Source: Ariolimax columbianus (lineage: Eukaryota > Mollusca > Gastropoda > Stylommatophora > Arionidae). From it: a DNA stretch of 64,000 nt. Positions 52,034-63,520 of this stretch are shown here, piece after piece; within the stretch, counting starts at the first letter, position 1, and each line of letters opens with the position of its first letter. The stretch lies in contig JAVGWX010000019.1 in the NCBI GenBank assembly GCA_036924085.1, positions 7,380,141 to 7,444,140 on the forward strand, read 5' to 3'. The position numbers and the translations under genes were made by a program. Below the pieces are notes generated by a model that was not told where the DNA came from, made no database searches, and worked only from the letters and a program-made list of their open reading frames with translations.

Positions 52034-52915
52034 AATTCAGTTCAGGTGTATCACCACAACGAAGGTCAGTTGCAATTGATCTCCAGCATACTCTATATCT
52101 CTTGCTCTGATTGTGCAATCTGACTCTTTCCGGTTCACCTCCTGGTATATGACCAGAATATCTCAACTGTCAAACCTTGATTTCTGACAGCAGTTCTCTC
52201 CCCCCCCCTCCCTCCCCCCATGCCTAATGTTTTCAGCACTACGCATTTGTTTTCTTTTCTTTCCACAAGACACGACCCAGACTTCTATAAACTCACATCT
52301 TGAACTCTCATCTTCCACCTGTTAATTCATTGTTCATTCCTGTCCTCCATAGAGTAGTGATGAGTGTGCGTCACATTTTGTTGATTGCTGTCTTGGTTAT
52401 CGTCTTTCTGGTTTAATTTTCCTATCTGACCTGATTTATTAAATGTTCCAGTATGAGATCGTGTATTCTTATCCGCATAATTGGTTTCCTGTTTAATTGC
52501 TAAAAAATCATAGTTTTAAGTTTTCTCAATGTTGATGTCCAATCCATACTTTTGAGTTATATCATTTACCACTAACACTAGCCCATGTAAATCTTGTTAA
52601 TTTTCTGACAATAAAACTATCATCTGTGTTTCTAATGCTGTTTATTATCACACCACCTGCAATGAGGCCCCAACATATGTTACCTGTTTGAAGATCTAGT
52701 CCATGTAGATATTGAAATGGCAGGAGACACACTCTTGTCCTACCTCCCTTTTCACATCAATACCTGAGGTGCAAATCCTGAAGGATCTTACTGAAACTCT
52801 TCCCAGTACAGATGTCTGAGCAGTCAAATGTCTTTACTGTCTTAGACCTAATTTTATAAGACATTTAATTGTTTCCTTTTGGAATCTGTCAAAAGCCTTC
52901 ATGTAGTAATGAAGC
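52034..52915 (-). mobile_element. RTE-like LINE, reverse transcriptase and 3' end, decayed
   Basis: Reading down: KAFDRFQKETIKCLIKLGLR (52890), VSVRSFRICTSGIDVKREVG and QECVSCHFNIYMDQIFKQV (52750; usually V+QGC.+SP.LFN+Y....), then NSIRNTDDSFIVRKLT (52640; the catalytic ADD has become TDD), KYGLDINIEKT (52545), then YSGHIPGGEPERV and CWRSIATDLRCGDTPELN* at 52034. The final motif is shared with 21412-21650. A pyrimidine-rich tract at 52199-52219 interrupts it. Confidence 0.7.
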
Positions 52916-52954
52916 ATACATATATGTTTTTTTTTTTGTACTTTCTTAGATTTT

Positions 52955-53840
52955 ACAAAGTGGGAAAAATCAGACCATGCATTGAGAGAAAAAACCCTAA
53001 AGCGTATTGGAAACGGCTATCCTCAACTCATGTCTACACAGAAGGATCATCAGAGGAAGCATTAAGGAAAGGACGTGCAGGACTCATCATACTTCTACAT
53101 GATGGAACCGTTAAAGGGAAAGCAAGTGCTGCTGGGGAGCCCTCGACAAATCTAAGAACAGAGCAACAGGCAATAATTGAAGCAGTCAAACTATTGGATG
53201 AAAAGGGGTTAAAGGATAACAGAATAGTGTTTTTGTATGACTGCATGGAAATTTTGCAGGCCACACAAAGAGAACCATGAGATAATATGAAAATGGAACT
53301 GATATGCCAGCTAAATAAACTCTCAGACCACAATAAAATCATCCAGTGGATTCCAGCTCACTACGGCATACTTGGGAATGAATGGATGGACAGACTGGCC
53401 AGGGAGGGAAGACAAAAAAGAACAATCTATCCACCCAATGTCGCTGCCAGCAGTCAAGGCACACATCCAAAAAAATATAAACAGTGGATAGAGAGAACAA
53501 ACAACAAATACCAAAGAACCCAATCAATAGACTGAATAGGAAACAGTATACCGCAATTTTCCGCATCAGAACAGGACATTGCAGACTAAATGCACACATG
53601 CATAAAGGAAAGCAGCACAGACTGCACATGTCAGAGAGGACCCCAGACTCCAGAACACATCCTGCAAACATGGCCACTGCACCAAGGCTCCCATGAGAAG
53701 ACCTGGCCCGAGGAAAGAAACATACAAGACAAACTGTTGGGAACTATTGAGAGTCTGTGACTGACGTGTCAATTCATTTAGGCGGCCCTTCTGGTGGCAT
53801 AAAGCAAGCATACTATACCGAATGCAAATACGAATTAGAA
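52955..53840 (+). mobile_element. I-like LINE, RNase H domain and 3' end
   Basis: ORF 52879-53280 gives HVYTEGSSEEALRKGRAG (usually TDGS; the first Asp is Glu here), STNLRTEQQAIIEAVKLLDE (catalytic Glu), RIVFLYDCMEILQA (Asp). After one stop, ORF 53287-53535 gives KIIQWIPAHYGILGNEWMDR with the final Asp. Then FRIRTGHCRLNAHMHK (usually FRLRTGH..LN.H++), a RLQNTSCKHG-like zinc tail and RRRK at the end (53830) with a GAAGAAGAAAG tail. Two of the four acidic positions look intact; the D-to-E change and the stops make it inactive. Confidence 0.75.
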
Positions 53841-55185
53841 GAAGAAAGTTCAAAACAAAAAAGTGCAGCTCTTGTATCATTGAACTGTCTGAAACTGAGT
53901 TGTTCTTCCGGCACTACCTTGTCTATTTTACACTTTTCTCTTATGTCCTTTAATTGATTCATCAATTCCTTTAATCTTCTGCGCATGTTCCTAGATTCCA
54001 GAGTGATTTTTTTTATTCTATTATTTCACTTGTCTGTTATCCCTACTAGATTTTTCTTAGTCTTTTTTATTTAGTGGGGTTTTATTTGCTGCTTGCATAC
54101 TTATTTTCAGATATTCCCATTTAGTGCAACATTTTATTTTTGTGCTTTCTTATCTGTATTGTAAGTTTTCTGCCAATAGCTTTTCATATTTTGGTTACTG
54201 TTTGCGAAGTGCAGCAGAAAAATAATTCGCAACAAAATTTGAGGAATATGGTGGAGACTACATCGATTTTCTTTATTGAAGCACAGAAGATAAGGTGGTT
54301 TGCTGATTTGACAAGTATGCAGGATGATCAACCTGCAGTGAAATCATACAACATTTATATTTGAGGACCATGAGCAAGAGGTCGATCCCGGTGAAGATGG
54401 ATAGAGGGGATCTAAGAAACACTCTAAAAGTTCAAGATGTCGACATCACAAGGGATGAAATAAGAAAACTCATGTCTTTGTATTGTAACTTGTTAATATG
54501 GTTGCTAAGGATATCAAGTGTGTCCTGTACACGCCATCACGGTGCAAACGAACAACATGACATCATAATTGCAATTAAAAGACGGCCGCACCACTATTGA
54601 CATGCACCAAAGTGGAGCAGTGTTGTACTATCCGTTTTCTGAGCAGTGATTGAGTGACACCTATAGAAATTCATCAGCAAATGAAGGTCCAGTATATGAT
54701 GCTTGCCTTTTGCTTGCATTCGATTGGCGATTTTCCTTTACAAGATGGTTAACGGCTGCAATTGACTCTAGGGTCAATGCACGGTGTCTGACCCTATATG
54801 TGGGTCCTAGGGTTTTGAGCAGTCATATTTTGTGCATACTATGACAAAGCATTGGTTGAGTAGATTAAGAGCATCCTTATTCCCCTTTATTATTTTTCGT
54901 TTGCTATCTTTGCGAGAATTTACTTTTTTCTTTCGTTCTCTGTATCTGTCTAACATAACAAATGCCGAGTTTGCTTTCAATCTTCATATTCTGATTGTTT
55001 GTTAATGTTTGTTTTTAGTTTGTTTTACTATTCCAGGCACTACACGTTCTGTATAGCGCTCATTCTCTTCTTTAACTTAGATACACAGCTATTATAGGAA
55101 CACTCAGAGTCAAGATAGTTTGAGTGGCTTGAGTATAATGAACATAGCAAAAATGTTACATTCGTAATACTTAAAGACTCAGTTA
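53841..55185. other. No gene recognised
   Basis: Several frames of 64-79 codons without motifs. The stretch 54365-54470 reads KRSIPVKMDRGDLRN and DVDITRDEIRKL. It is hydrophilic and of unknown origin. Confidence 0.3.
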
Positions 55186-55189
55186 GGAC

Positions 55190-55885
55190 TGGCTTGATGA
55201 CAACGATGAGGTTATTGCGACTTTGCTGGATGAAAAACATCGTTTATTAAGATTTTACCAAGACTATCGCTCCTTATCTTCAAAAAAGTTTTCCTTTACC
55301 AATGTAAGAGCGTCGATAACCAGCTCAGAACTATGCAGGATGCCTTACTCAATAGCAAAGCATACGAAACCCAGTGGTACAGCAGACACAAATGACTCAA
55401 AACGGTTTTACGATGCCCTAAGCCGGTCTATGTTCCCAGGTCTTTTAATTCATTTCCTTTCCTTAATGTTGATGGCATGGCACTGTTGGCCGACAAAGTC
55501 GCCATGCAGGAGCGACGGGCAGAGTAATTCAGTGCTATCCTAATATGGTAATCCAATTTCATTGAATTTTCGATAACACGCCCGGTGCCTTTTAGGTTGA
55601 GAAAGCAATCCGATTAATGGCCAGTGGCAGAGCTTCTGAACCGGATGTTATTCCTGCTGAGCTGTACGAAGCAGGATGTCCTGTGCTGCTACACAAGCTA
55701 ACATACTTCTTTCGCTCAATTTGGGATACATGTCCCATGCAGCAGGAACTACCAGATACCTCCACTGTACATGCGTCTCTTTGTTACTGTCTATCGGGAA
55801 GCGATGATGGCCACACCATCAAACGGTTTTGTCTTAATAATGTGATGTGCGCTGTATTTAGATGCAGAGGAAGAATATGCGCTAG
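55190..55885 (+). mobile_element. LINE, family C: linker and start of reverse transcriptase
   Basis: ORF 55223-55543 reads LDEKHRLLRFYQD, SSKKFSFTNVRASITSS, DSKRFYDALSRSMFPG, matching the LDEK+R.+..+..D...+....+T+.+....L...D...F+DAL....GP linker. ORF 55617-55904 gives SGRASEPDVIPAELYEAGCP, LLHKLTYFFRSIWDTCPMQQ, matching SGKAPG.DAIPAE+YK.GG. The segment corresponds to the part missing from the copy at 50450-51785. Frames are broken between the two. Confidence 0.75.
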
Positions 55886-56090
55886 GCATCAATCACACTC
55901 TTAACACGAGTTATCTTGGATCAGTGGCTAGACTATTGGTCGAGATGACTGGAGGTACCTAGTGATGCAGGTACTCGAGCCTTACCTACGACGAGACCAT
56001 GTCAAACTTGTGAGATGCGATCGCCCGCCGTTCCCATTCATCACTGTTAGAGGCGATTGCCTTAATGTATTGAAAACATGGCCATGTGAC
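55886..56090. other. No feature recognised
   Basis: Spacer between LINE fragments. Confidence 0.2.
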
Positions 56091-56094
56091 CATA

Positions 56095-56220
56095 ATCCGC
56101 ACTATCACCAATGGATCCACTCTGAAGAAAGACTGACAGACAACCAGCGAGTCATCATCAACCTGGACATGGAATGCAGGGAATGGTCCAATGGGAAAGC
56201 AGACCTCGAGCCTAAATAAC
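56095..56220 (+). mobile_element. Possible LINE linker fragment (same family as 23307-24520)
   Basis: In ORF 55962-56219 the end reads ERLTDNQRVIINLDMECREW, then SNGKADLEPK. In the RNase H-bearing LINE at 24 kb, the equivalent linker has RRVIITLGR before its RNase H. The match is short. Confidence 0.3.
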
Positions 56221-57435
56221 TGATAAGTAATAGTAATCCAGATAATCGTGCTGTCATGTACACCAATATATATGTTCTGTGTTCTTGTTGGCAAGAATTA
56301 ATGACAAAGGCATTACAAAGCAGAGCGTCTCATTCATGACAAAAAGCTCCAGTGTGAGAATAGAAACTGAAGCAGTCGCTTCAGCTCTGACACCGTTCTA
56401 ATGAAGGCCATCACAGTCTCGGACTTCCAGTTCTTTGTTTTGCAATGTAAAATACGACTGGCTATGACAACGGTTAATAGCGGACATTTAATCCCCAAGC
56501 ATTCAAGGCTTTTATGGACCGAATGTCCTGGTCGTGCTTGGATGCTAGGATTCATCAAAGACAGTACATACACAATCAGCACAAATGAAAATAGTGAACT
56601 AAATTAAACAAATGCCATTATTACAGATAAAGAATACGTTAGCAAAATCAAATTATGTTAATGCTCGTCGCCATTGTTAGTCAAGTAATCCTTGCACTTA
56701 AATAGTCTACCAGCAATTAGAGATGTTCAGACATCTGTACCATACTATAAGATTTGTCACCCACTTTCACATTTCCATTGCGCAGATTAATGTATTATAT
56801 ACTAAATAAATATGTTGTAGATTACCTAGTTGAGAAAACTAGTGAGTTTGTCAGTTTATTTAGTTGCATGAGACGATCCAGATAAATTTGCTAAGCTGAA
56901 ACTAAAATGTTTTATTTTCACCATATGAGTGTATGTGCTAACAAATTAGATTTATATTGTTGGGCTTTTGTCCGTTTATTTTATTAGTACCTCATGGACG
57001 CACAGTGTTAATAGTGGACCTTGTATTTGGAATAGTTACTGTCATCATTATCATCACATCAGTTACCATCTGCATATGGTCCTCTAAACTAAAGAACAGT
57101 AAGCCTAATTAGTTTATTTTTTATGCAGTATGTTAAATTATGTTTTATATATAAATGTTTATCATGTTTTTGTTTGTTATGATGTATTGTTGACAGTTTA
57201 TACTACTTTGTGTTCCTGTATGATGTAGAATATCAACACATTTCACGTTAACTTGCAATTGTGGAGATCGGTTAACAGATACAGTAACCCCACACAATAA
57301 ACCTAATGTAGCCCCTTGATCTAGTAGAACTAAAGAATATCGTATATATACTATATACCGGTACTCAACTGCACTGTGGTTACTTTAGAAAATGTTATAT
57401 ATGTCCATCAATTATTGTCATAGCCTCCTATATCC
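56221..57435. other. No gene recognised
   Basis: Short frames only (82 codons minus at 56334-56582, 68 plus at 56401-56607), overlapping and without motifs. Confidence 0.3.
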
Positions 57436-57439
57436 AACG

Positions 57440-58265
57440 TGACCTACTTACCACGAGAGTTGATTTGTGTTGTGTAAGCAGTAGTTAATGTTATGTGGCT
57501 ATATAGATTCCTAAGAGTCATCTCCTGTCTCACCATTAGATTGATAGTTCTACTAAAGTTACCTTCATCATTATAGGCGTCGCAGTATCTGTAGACCTTG
57601 GGCGTTGCGCTTTGTGAGCTGTGTCCAGCTGGCTCTTGAATTTTGATAACTCCTGCTGTGGATGTAGATGCCGATCTGCGAGTAGCAATCTCTGCCACAG
57701 ATCGTACAAACATGACGAGGATGCTGACTTTCGTGGCTGTTCCTGGATTTCTTCAGTGGTTCTCTTTTCCCTGCAGCTAGACGAACTATAAGATCGTCAG
57801 CAACCAGTATTCCCCCTCCAACTGACTGTCTCCAAATAGCCCAATCGTGAACAATTGATTCTCAGCCCTCAGATGGGATGTCGCCTGACGTTATGTTCCT
57901 TTTGTGCATAGGTCATTGAATCCCAATGTGGGACGGCCGATTCATTAAACTCGAATGAAGATCAAGACGATATTTGTCTCCCACTCTCTGTAGATAGTCC
58001 TTGCTATTTGTCATTAAACCGCGTCACCCTCAAATAGCATCTCCCTAATGTGCATCGTCCTCATCTTGGTCCATCCACACAGTCGAAACAGGTTAAAGAT
58101 CCGCTCATCTGACCTAGTAAACACCAAATAAACACCGTCCATAGACGTGTCATAAGAGTACAATATGTGAATGCAGAAGAAAATCTAAAGATGATTGGCG
58201 ATACCATACATCCACTCGCGAAGGGATAAGGAGTTGGACAATGATCCATCGTATAGGACTGATTC
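57440..58265 (-). mobile_element. RTE-like LINE fragment: ADD region joined to zinc-finger tail
   Basis: From 58150 down: LDGVYLVFTRSDERIFNLFR, TKMRTMHIREMLFEGDAV (usually MLFADDA; catalytic Asp changed), ITKDYLQRV-like. Between 57990 and 57800 similarity is lost. At 57735-57640 another frame reads HVCTICGRDCYSQIGIYIHS, a C2H2 finger (C..C....S+IGL.SH) typical of the C-terminus of this LINE group. The region between the active site and the tail is therefore deleted. The 89-codon ORF 57713-57444 is an out-of-frame shadow of the finger. Confidence 0.65.
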
Positions 58266-60235
58266 CGTCATATCAGTGTAAAACGAAATTGAAAAAAAAT
58301 ACAGTTTGTTTGTTTGTTTTTTGGGTGTTGGATTGGGGGTGGGGGGGGGGGGGGGGGCATATGACCTTCTCGCAGAGTTTGATTAAAGTATTTCTGCTAA
58401 GTCCTTGGTGAGATCTAGAAACGTCATATAGAGCGGCTGGTCCTATTGTCTGAACTTCTCTTGGGTATGGCGATGAGAGATAACCATGTCCGGTGTCGAT
58501 CTACCTACCGTGTAACAGATCCCTTCGCCTTCATTGAATGTGGCTTTGTTAGATGATCCATATGTAGATGCATGTATCCATGTTTCTGGTGGGTATACTC
58601 TCTTAATATATGCTTTTTTGATAAATTCCCTTTCTAAATTTGTGTGTTTCCTTTTTCCTTATTCCCTCTATGGTTTATCATCTCAGAAGATGGTTTAATT
58701 TTGAATATTTGTTATATATCTTTAACCACTGCTTGACGTAATGGTCGGTCGGATCTTGTATGTTCGTTAGTTTAAAAAAAATATAAAGTAGTTTCTTTTT
58801 AATATCCCTCCCCCATGCGAATTACCACGTCATGTATGGGTGATCTGGCATTCGTTTGAACTTCTCCACCTGCCGAAATGTTTTTGATCTCTGTGCGTTT
58901 CCATATGTTGATCCTTGTGATGTTTTTCATTGCATTTATTTGTGTTGTTCACATAGTTCCAGTAATGATATGTTAAAAAGTTAACACTATTATACTCATA
59001 TTCTAAGTCAGGTTACTAAATATATAATATGCTGTTTCAGGGTAAGGTCATTGCTATCCTAGGTCACGGTTTCAAATGATTAATATAATGTTACAGACAA
59101 AATATATCATCATTTATTTTTGACTTTCTAACTTACAATTACAACTCCTTAACTTAATTTAATTAAACCATTCACAATTCTTTTAACAACAGCAAAACAG
59201 TGATTGTTTATTTATTGAACATTATAATAATAATAATATCTGGCATGTGAATCGTCAACAGTTTCGTTATCAACTCTTATCCAATTAAAAATGTAATTGA
59301 AACGTTTTTTGTGCATATAGCACACGTCTTTCTATTGCACTAAAATAACCCTATGTTTCTATCACGTGGTCAAGTCTAGTAACTGTTATATTCACCGCTT
59401 ATATCCTTTTTAATTGATGCCATTCTATCTAGCTAATTGTCATATCTCTCTGCACTCGCTCGTCATGTGGCCGTATGTCCCACCTATATGATTATACAAC
59501 GTAGGTATCTTCTGAGTCTCTTGTCTCGTCTCAACGTCAGGAAGATGTCTAATGTGATCAACTCTGCTGGTTATTCTTCTTTCGTTGTATAGTCATGAAA
59601 TTGTCGTACCTACGACAGACGATAGTCCTTCTGTTACGGTGGTTGTCAGACCATGGGTAACACAAGCAGGACATCACAATTAGAAAGATTCTAACACGTG
59701 TGTGGTCTGGTATCCTCTCAGTGCTGGTCTGATTCAGTGACTTCTATTTATATCGCTATTTTCATATTTCTCAAAGGCTATGTTCTGTAGTCTATCCTAG
59801 CTTCTGTTCTGGTCTATCCTACCTACTAACTGCATGGTAGTCTTCTCTTCTCTGCTCTTTCTGATCTCCCCGTAGAACCATCATTCCCAGCTTATATTAT
59901 AAACTCCTCATTTTCGCCAATGACTTATGTCTGTCTTCAGCTCATTCTTCTTAACGTTCCTTGAACTAGCGTGTCGCCAGAGAAATTATAGATTGTTTCT
60001 TTAACCTACTTTGTGACCTAACATTGTTTAGGATTACCAGTATAATTTGTGGGAAGGTAACCATTTTTACTGGACAGTCTGAAACGAGAATTGTTTAAGA
60101 ATTCCGAACTATGATCAGTTCAATGAACCCGATCTCTCGGGCAGGGTTCTTAAGTTATACGTGGGTACCACGAGCGGTATTTTCATGACTTCCCAGACGT
60201 TGGCTCGTTGTATTCTTGTAACTATGTTACAGATA
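58266..60235. other. No gene recognised; G run at 58341-58357
   Basis: Nearly 2 kb without a supported feature. A 17-base G run lies at 58341-58357. The part 59400-59960 is pyrimidine-rich on the plus strand and holds no long ORF. Confidence 0.4.
58341..58357. repeat. Homopolymer, 17 G
   Basis: Uninterrupted, preceded by GATTGGGGGT. Confidence 0.85.
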
Positions 60236-60984
60236 CGTAAATCTTCGTTTTAGCTTGTATTAATTTATTGGAAGTTATTTTTTGTGTCTGTGAACTATGC
60301 TGCCATCTCATAATCAAGCAATGGTCTCATATATCATGTGACCAGTTTCTTTAGTGTGTCCGTGTCAGCTCTCTATGTTGAGCCATACATCTTTCGCATT
60401 ATGGACATTCTGTTCATAGCTTTGTTGGTTGCTTTTTAAAGTCTTGTATTGTTCCATGTCAGCCGTGTGTGCACTGTTACTCCTAGAAAAATTGAACTTT
60501 TGAATGGGAAGAGTCTGACCATTTCGTTTTAGGAACACTTTTGTGGTTCGGGAGATAGGGATAAGATTGTGTACATGGTTTGGTTTCATTTTGCATTTTT
60601 TGGTCCAGATTTACATTTTATTCATGGCCTTTTGCATTTTGTTTTTAGATACAGGTGTTAGCTCTACAGATGTATATAGTGGCAAGTCATTTGCATATAG
60701 TGCGATAGTATTACATTTGAGAATGTATGTGATTATATCGTTGATGTATATGAGGAACAGGTTGGGTTAACTTCTTGTTCCATTATCATCATTCTGCTGA
60801 GGTGCCCCTAGAGTTGCACTTGTGCTGTCCTGTTATCTACGTAATAATTATCCACTGTTCCATGTTGCTGGTTACACCTGTGTGCAATAGTTGCGTCTAC
60901 GAAAACCTGCTGTGCTGGAGGATATGACCATTTTTTCGCCCATTTGCTAGGTTATTATAGCGTTAACCATTCGTCCCATTAGTA

Positions 60985-60999
60985 CCCCCCCCCCCCCCC
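60985..60999. repeat. Homopolymer, 15 C
   Basis: Inside the reverse transcriptase remnant of the decayed LINE. Confidence 0.85.
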
Positions 61000-62259
61000 T
61001 CTCCGCCTACAACTGAGTAGACTAAGAGATATGTAACTGCCTGGCTTCATAGTGTCCTAAACATGGTTAAGGATATAGGTAATCTTTGCCTCCTTCCACA
61101 CTGTGGGGGCAGTTCATTGTTTCCATCTTCTGTTTTAAAAAAATAGCACTTTGTCCTTTGCTATTTCCCCCCGTGTTAGAGAGCATTTTATCAGTGATGT
61201 CATTCTTTCCTTGGGCTTTTCTTCTTTTGAGTTTACTAATGGCTGACTTCAGTTCTGTCTAGGTGATATTTACGATCAGATGTTCCTCAAGTACTTGCAT
61301 TGACAACTCCATGGGATTTACTTCTTTCTTAATAAAACGTTTTGTTTTGGCCGTGTTTTGTATCCACTTGTTTCTGCATAATTTTGAATTATAACATGCG
61401 CAGCTTTTTTGCCGGTTAATACTCTTAATTCATTTGCAATCGCATTTCTTTGCGTGTAGCTGTTTTCAATCAATGTTCTTGTTAGCTTTCAGAGTTTCCT
61501 TCTCTCTTTATCAAAGTTGAACGTTTTTGAATGTTCATTCCAGCTTTCCCTGCATTCTTGGTTGATTGTTTTCCTATATCTTGCAGCAGCTGCCTTGAGT
61601 GCCATATAGCTTTCCTGAATTTGACCAATTTCCGCATCCTCTAGCCGATGTTAGTTGAAGTTAAATTTATTGCATTTCAGATGACCAATACCATTTGCTT
61701 TTTTTTTCTGGCATATCTTGGCATTTTCTCCATTGCTGCCTTTTTTTTTATAGCAGTGGTTGAATTTGTCCATCGTTTTATCTGCATTCCTGTTTTGGGT
61801 GTTGAAGGAGTGGCAGTAACGATATGTATCTGTTTGGGAACTTCTGCCAGTCTGCTCTCTTATAGTTCCACCTGGGTAATGGCTTGTGGTCTGATGGAAT
61901 GTTTCTCGGGTTTATGTGGTCACTTTCTTCTTGAAGTGCGGGTACTGTTCTTTTGGATATGTAGCTTAGGTTGTCGGCGGTAAAAGCATAGTCAAGGAAT
62001 GATGTGAATGTCCATCGTCTTGAATAGAATGTTGGATAGTCGTATGGGAGGTTGGTTGGAAGGACGTTGCTGTCAACTTCCTATACCTCTAGTTAGTGTC
62101 CCTTTGTATTGGTTTGTGCGTAACCCCACCTCTCAGACTGACTGTTAAAATGGCCTACCACTATGGTTGCCTGGTCCATAATATTCATGTCTTCTAGTGC
62201 CAGATTTGTTGTTTGCAAGCAGTACGGATCATAGTTTCATTCTGTTTTTTTCAGTGAAG

Positions 62260-62399
62260 ATATGTCTACCAATATTGTTTCGGTAAAGGTATGTCTACCA
62301 ATATTGTTTCGGTAAAGGTATGTCTACCAATATTGTTTCGGTAAAGGTATGTCTACCAATATTGTTTCAGTAAAGGTATGTCTACCAATACTGTTTCGG
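62260..62399. repeat. 29-bp minisatellite, about five copies
   Basis: The unit GTATGTCTACCAATATTGTT + TCGGTAAAG repeats with starts at about 62260, 62289, 62318, 62347 and 62376. Copies are nearly identical (one A for G in copy 4, one C for T in copy 5). It lies within LINE endonuclease sequence, and 29 is not a multiple of three. Confidence 0.95.
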
Positions 62400-62529
62400 C
62401 CTCTCTGTTTGTGGAGATCATCAGATTATCGAGATCACCTTTGATCGGATTGATATTTTGTAGAGGATAGGTACACCCTTATTGTTTACATCCCTATCCA
62501 CTCTTTGGATTTCATATACTCTAATAATG

Positions 62530-62640
62530 CTGAAGTCGGATGCACTGAGCCGAAAGGCGCAAAATAAAAACCACAGTGCAACGCACACGCGCTTTGGGGA
62601 ATAGAGAAATAAGGCGAACGCAAAATTTTAAAAAATTTTA
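62530..62640. mobile_element. SINE-like dispersed repeat, copy 2 (reverse orientation)
   Basis: Matches the reverse complement of 36665-36770. It interrupts the LINE endonuclease between RCCIRG-like and YEIQRVDRD, which supports its being a later insertion. No clear TSD was found by eye. Confidence 0.6.
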
Positions 62641-63079
62641 AAAATCCTCTAATGCAACATCTGTGGTTGGAATTAAAGTGTGTTTCTTCGATGAGCGCAA
62701 TATTTGTTCCTTCATTTTTTGTTGTTTATAACTGCATAATTTAATTGGAACAGCTGCATATTTTGAGTGACATATGTATCAGTGTGTCCATAGTGGGCAA
62801 AACAAGCCTTTGTCTGTGCGCCTAGCGTATGTCTCTCTGTATAATTGCGTCCTTGTTGATCAATGGGTGAGACACGTAGATTCGTGGTTTGCAGCAACGA
62901 GCTGTTTTATGTTAACCTTTTTGGTCCAACACCCCACCTCGTCACCTGGGTGGATGTTACATATTTTAGTCGTGCACTTCTTCTCAAATGGATAGATACA
63001 GGTTTCTACACAAGTTAGGATGTGGGATTGTAAGGCATTGATATAACAGTAGACATCCATGTTGGACAGCCAATAACTA

Positions 63080-63125
63080 GTATTGATAATGCGGATGCAC
63101 TGGACCGACTGTCGCAAAATAGAAA
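63080..63125. repeat. Partial third copy of the SINE-like repeat
   Basis: GCGGATGCACTGGACCGACT and CGCAAAATAGAAAC parallel CGGATGCACTGAGCCGAAAG and CGCAAAATAAAAAC at 62541-62580. Confidence 0.5.
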
Positions 63126-63196
63126 CAAAGTAAGACCCTTAAAATAATATATTGATTCATGTATCCCTGTCACATGGTTATACATTGTGCCCATTT

Positions 63197-63520
63197 TAAC
63201 CAAAGTAACTTAAATTTTACAGTGTTATCCTTCTTAGCCATCTGAACCAAATTAACTATTTGTTACAGTGTTATCCTTCTTGGCCACATCATCCAAAAAT
63301 AACATATATGTTAAAATGGTATCCTTCTTGACCACATGAACCAAATTAGGTTATATGTTAGTGTTATCCTTCCTGGCCTCGTGAAGCAAATTAGCCTAAA
63401 TGTACACTTTATTGTATCCGTCTTGGACATATGAACCAAATTAACATATATGTTAAAATGGTATTCTTCGTGACCACATGAACCAAAATAGCCTATATGT
63501 TACAGTGTTATCATTCGTAT
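63197..63520. repeat. ~47-bp minisatellite, seven diverged copies
   Basis: AACCAAATTA recurs at about 63198, 63245, 63291, 63339, 63384, 63434 and 63481, each followed by a TATATGTTA-like word, then GTGTTATCCTTCTTGG and CCACATGA. Period 45-50 bp. Alternate copies carry AAAATGGTATCC in place of CAGTGTTATCC, hinting at a two-unit higher-order pattern. Confidence 0.85.

Larger units (their letters stand above)
60240..62915 (-). mobile_element. I/Nimb-like LINE, highly decayed, endonuclease to reverse transcriptase
   Basis: The 5' end (62915-62712) matches 1285-1460. Endonuclease remnants follow: ALIEETHFNSNHRC (62690; catalytic Glu), then after a non-LINE insert YEIQRVDRDVNNKGVPIL (62520), AETILVDIFTEKNRMKL (62270), QSVEVGLRTN-like. 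Linker from 61980 to 61370. Reverse transcriptase: SAISKLKRRKAQGKNDITDK (61250), FLIYINDIITYILKCNTIAL (60740), YANDLPLY (60660; usually FADDLA, so the active site is lost). Stops and frameshifts are so dense that no domain remains open. It carries a minisatellite and a SINE-like insert, so it is old. Confidence 0.7.

Noticed and set aside
57444..57713. 89-codon minus-strand ORF followed by a consensus GTAAGT donor, looking like a host exon
   Set aside because: Another frame of the same bases encodes the LINE C2H2 tail CTICGRDCYSQIGIYIHS and lies downstream of LINE reverse transcriptase remnants, so the ORF is a shadow.
61648..61983. 111-codon plus-strand ORF with membrane-like hydrophobic segments
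   Set aside because: It is antisense to the decayed LINE linker; hydrophobicity reflects T-rich antisense codons.
62260..62399. 29-bp repeats as a CRISPR array
   Set aside because: Units are directly adjacent with no spacers, so this is a minisatellite.
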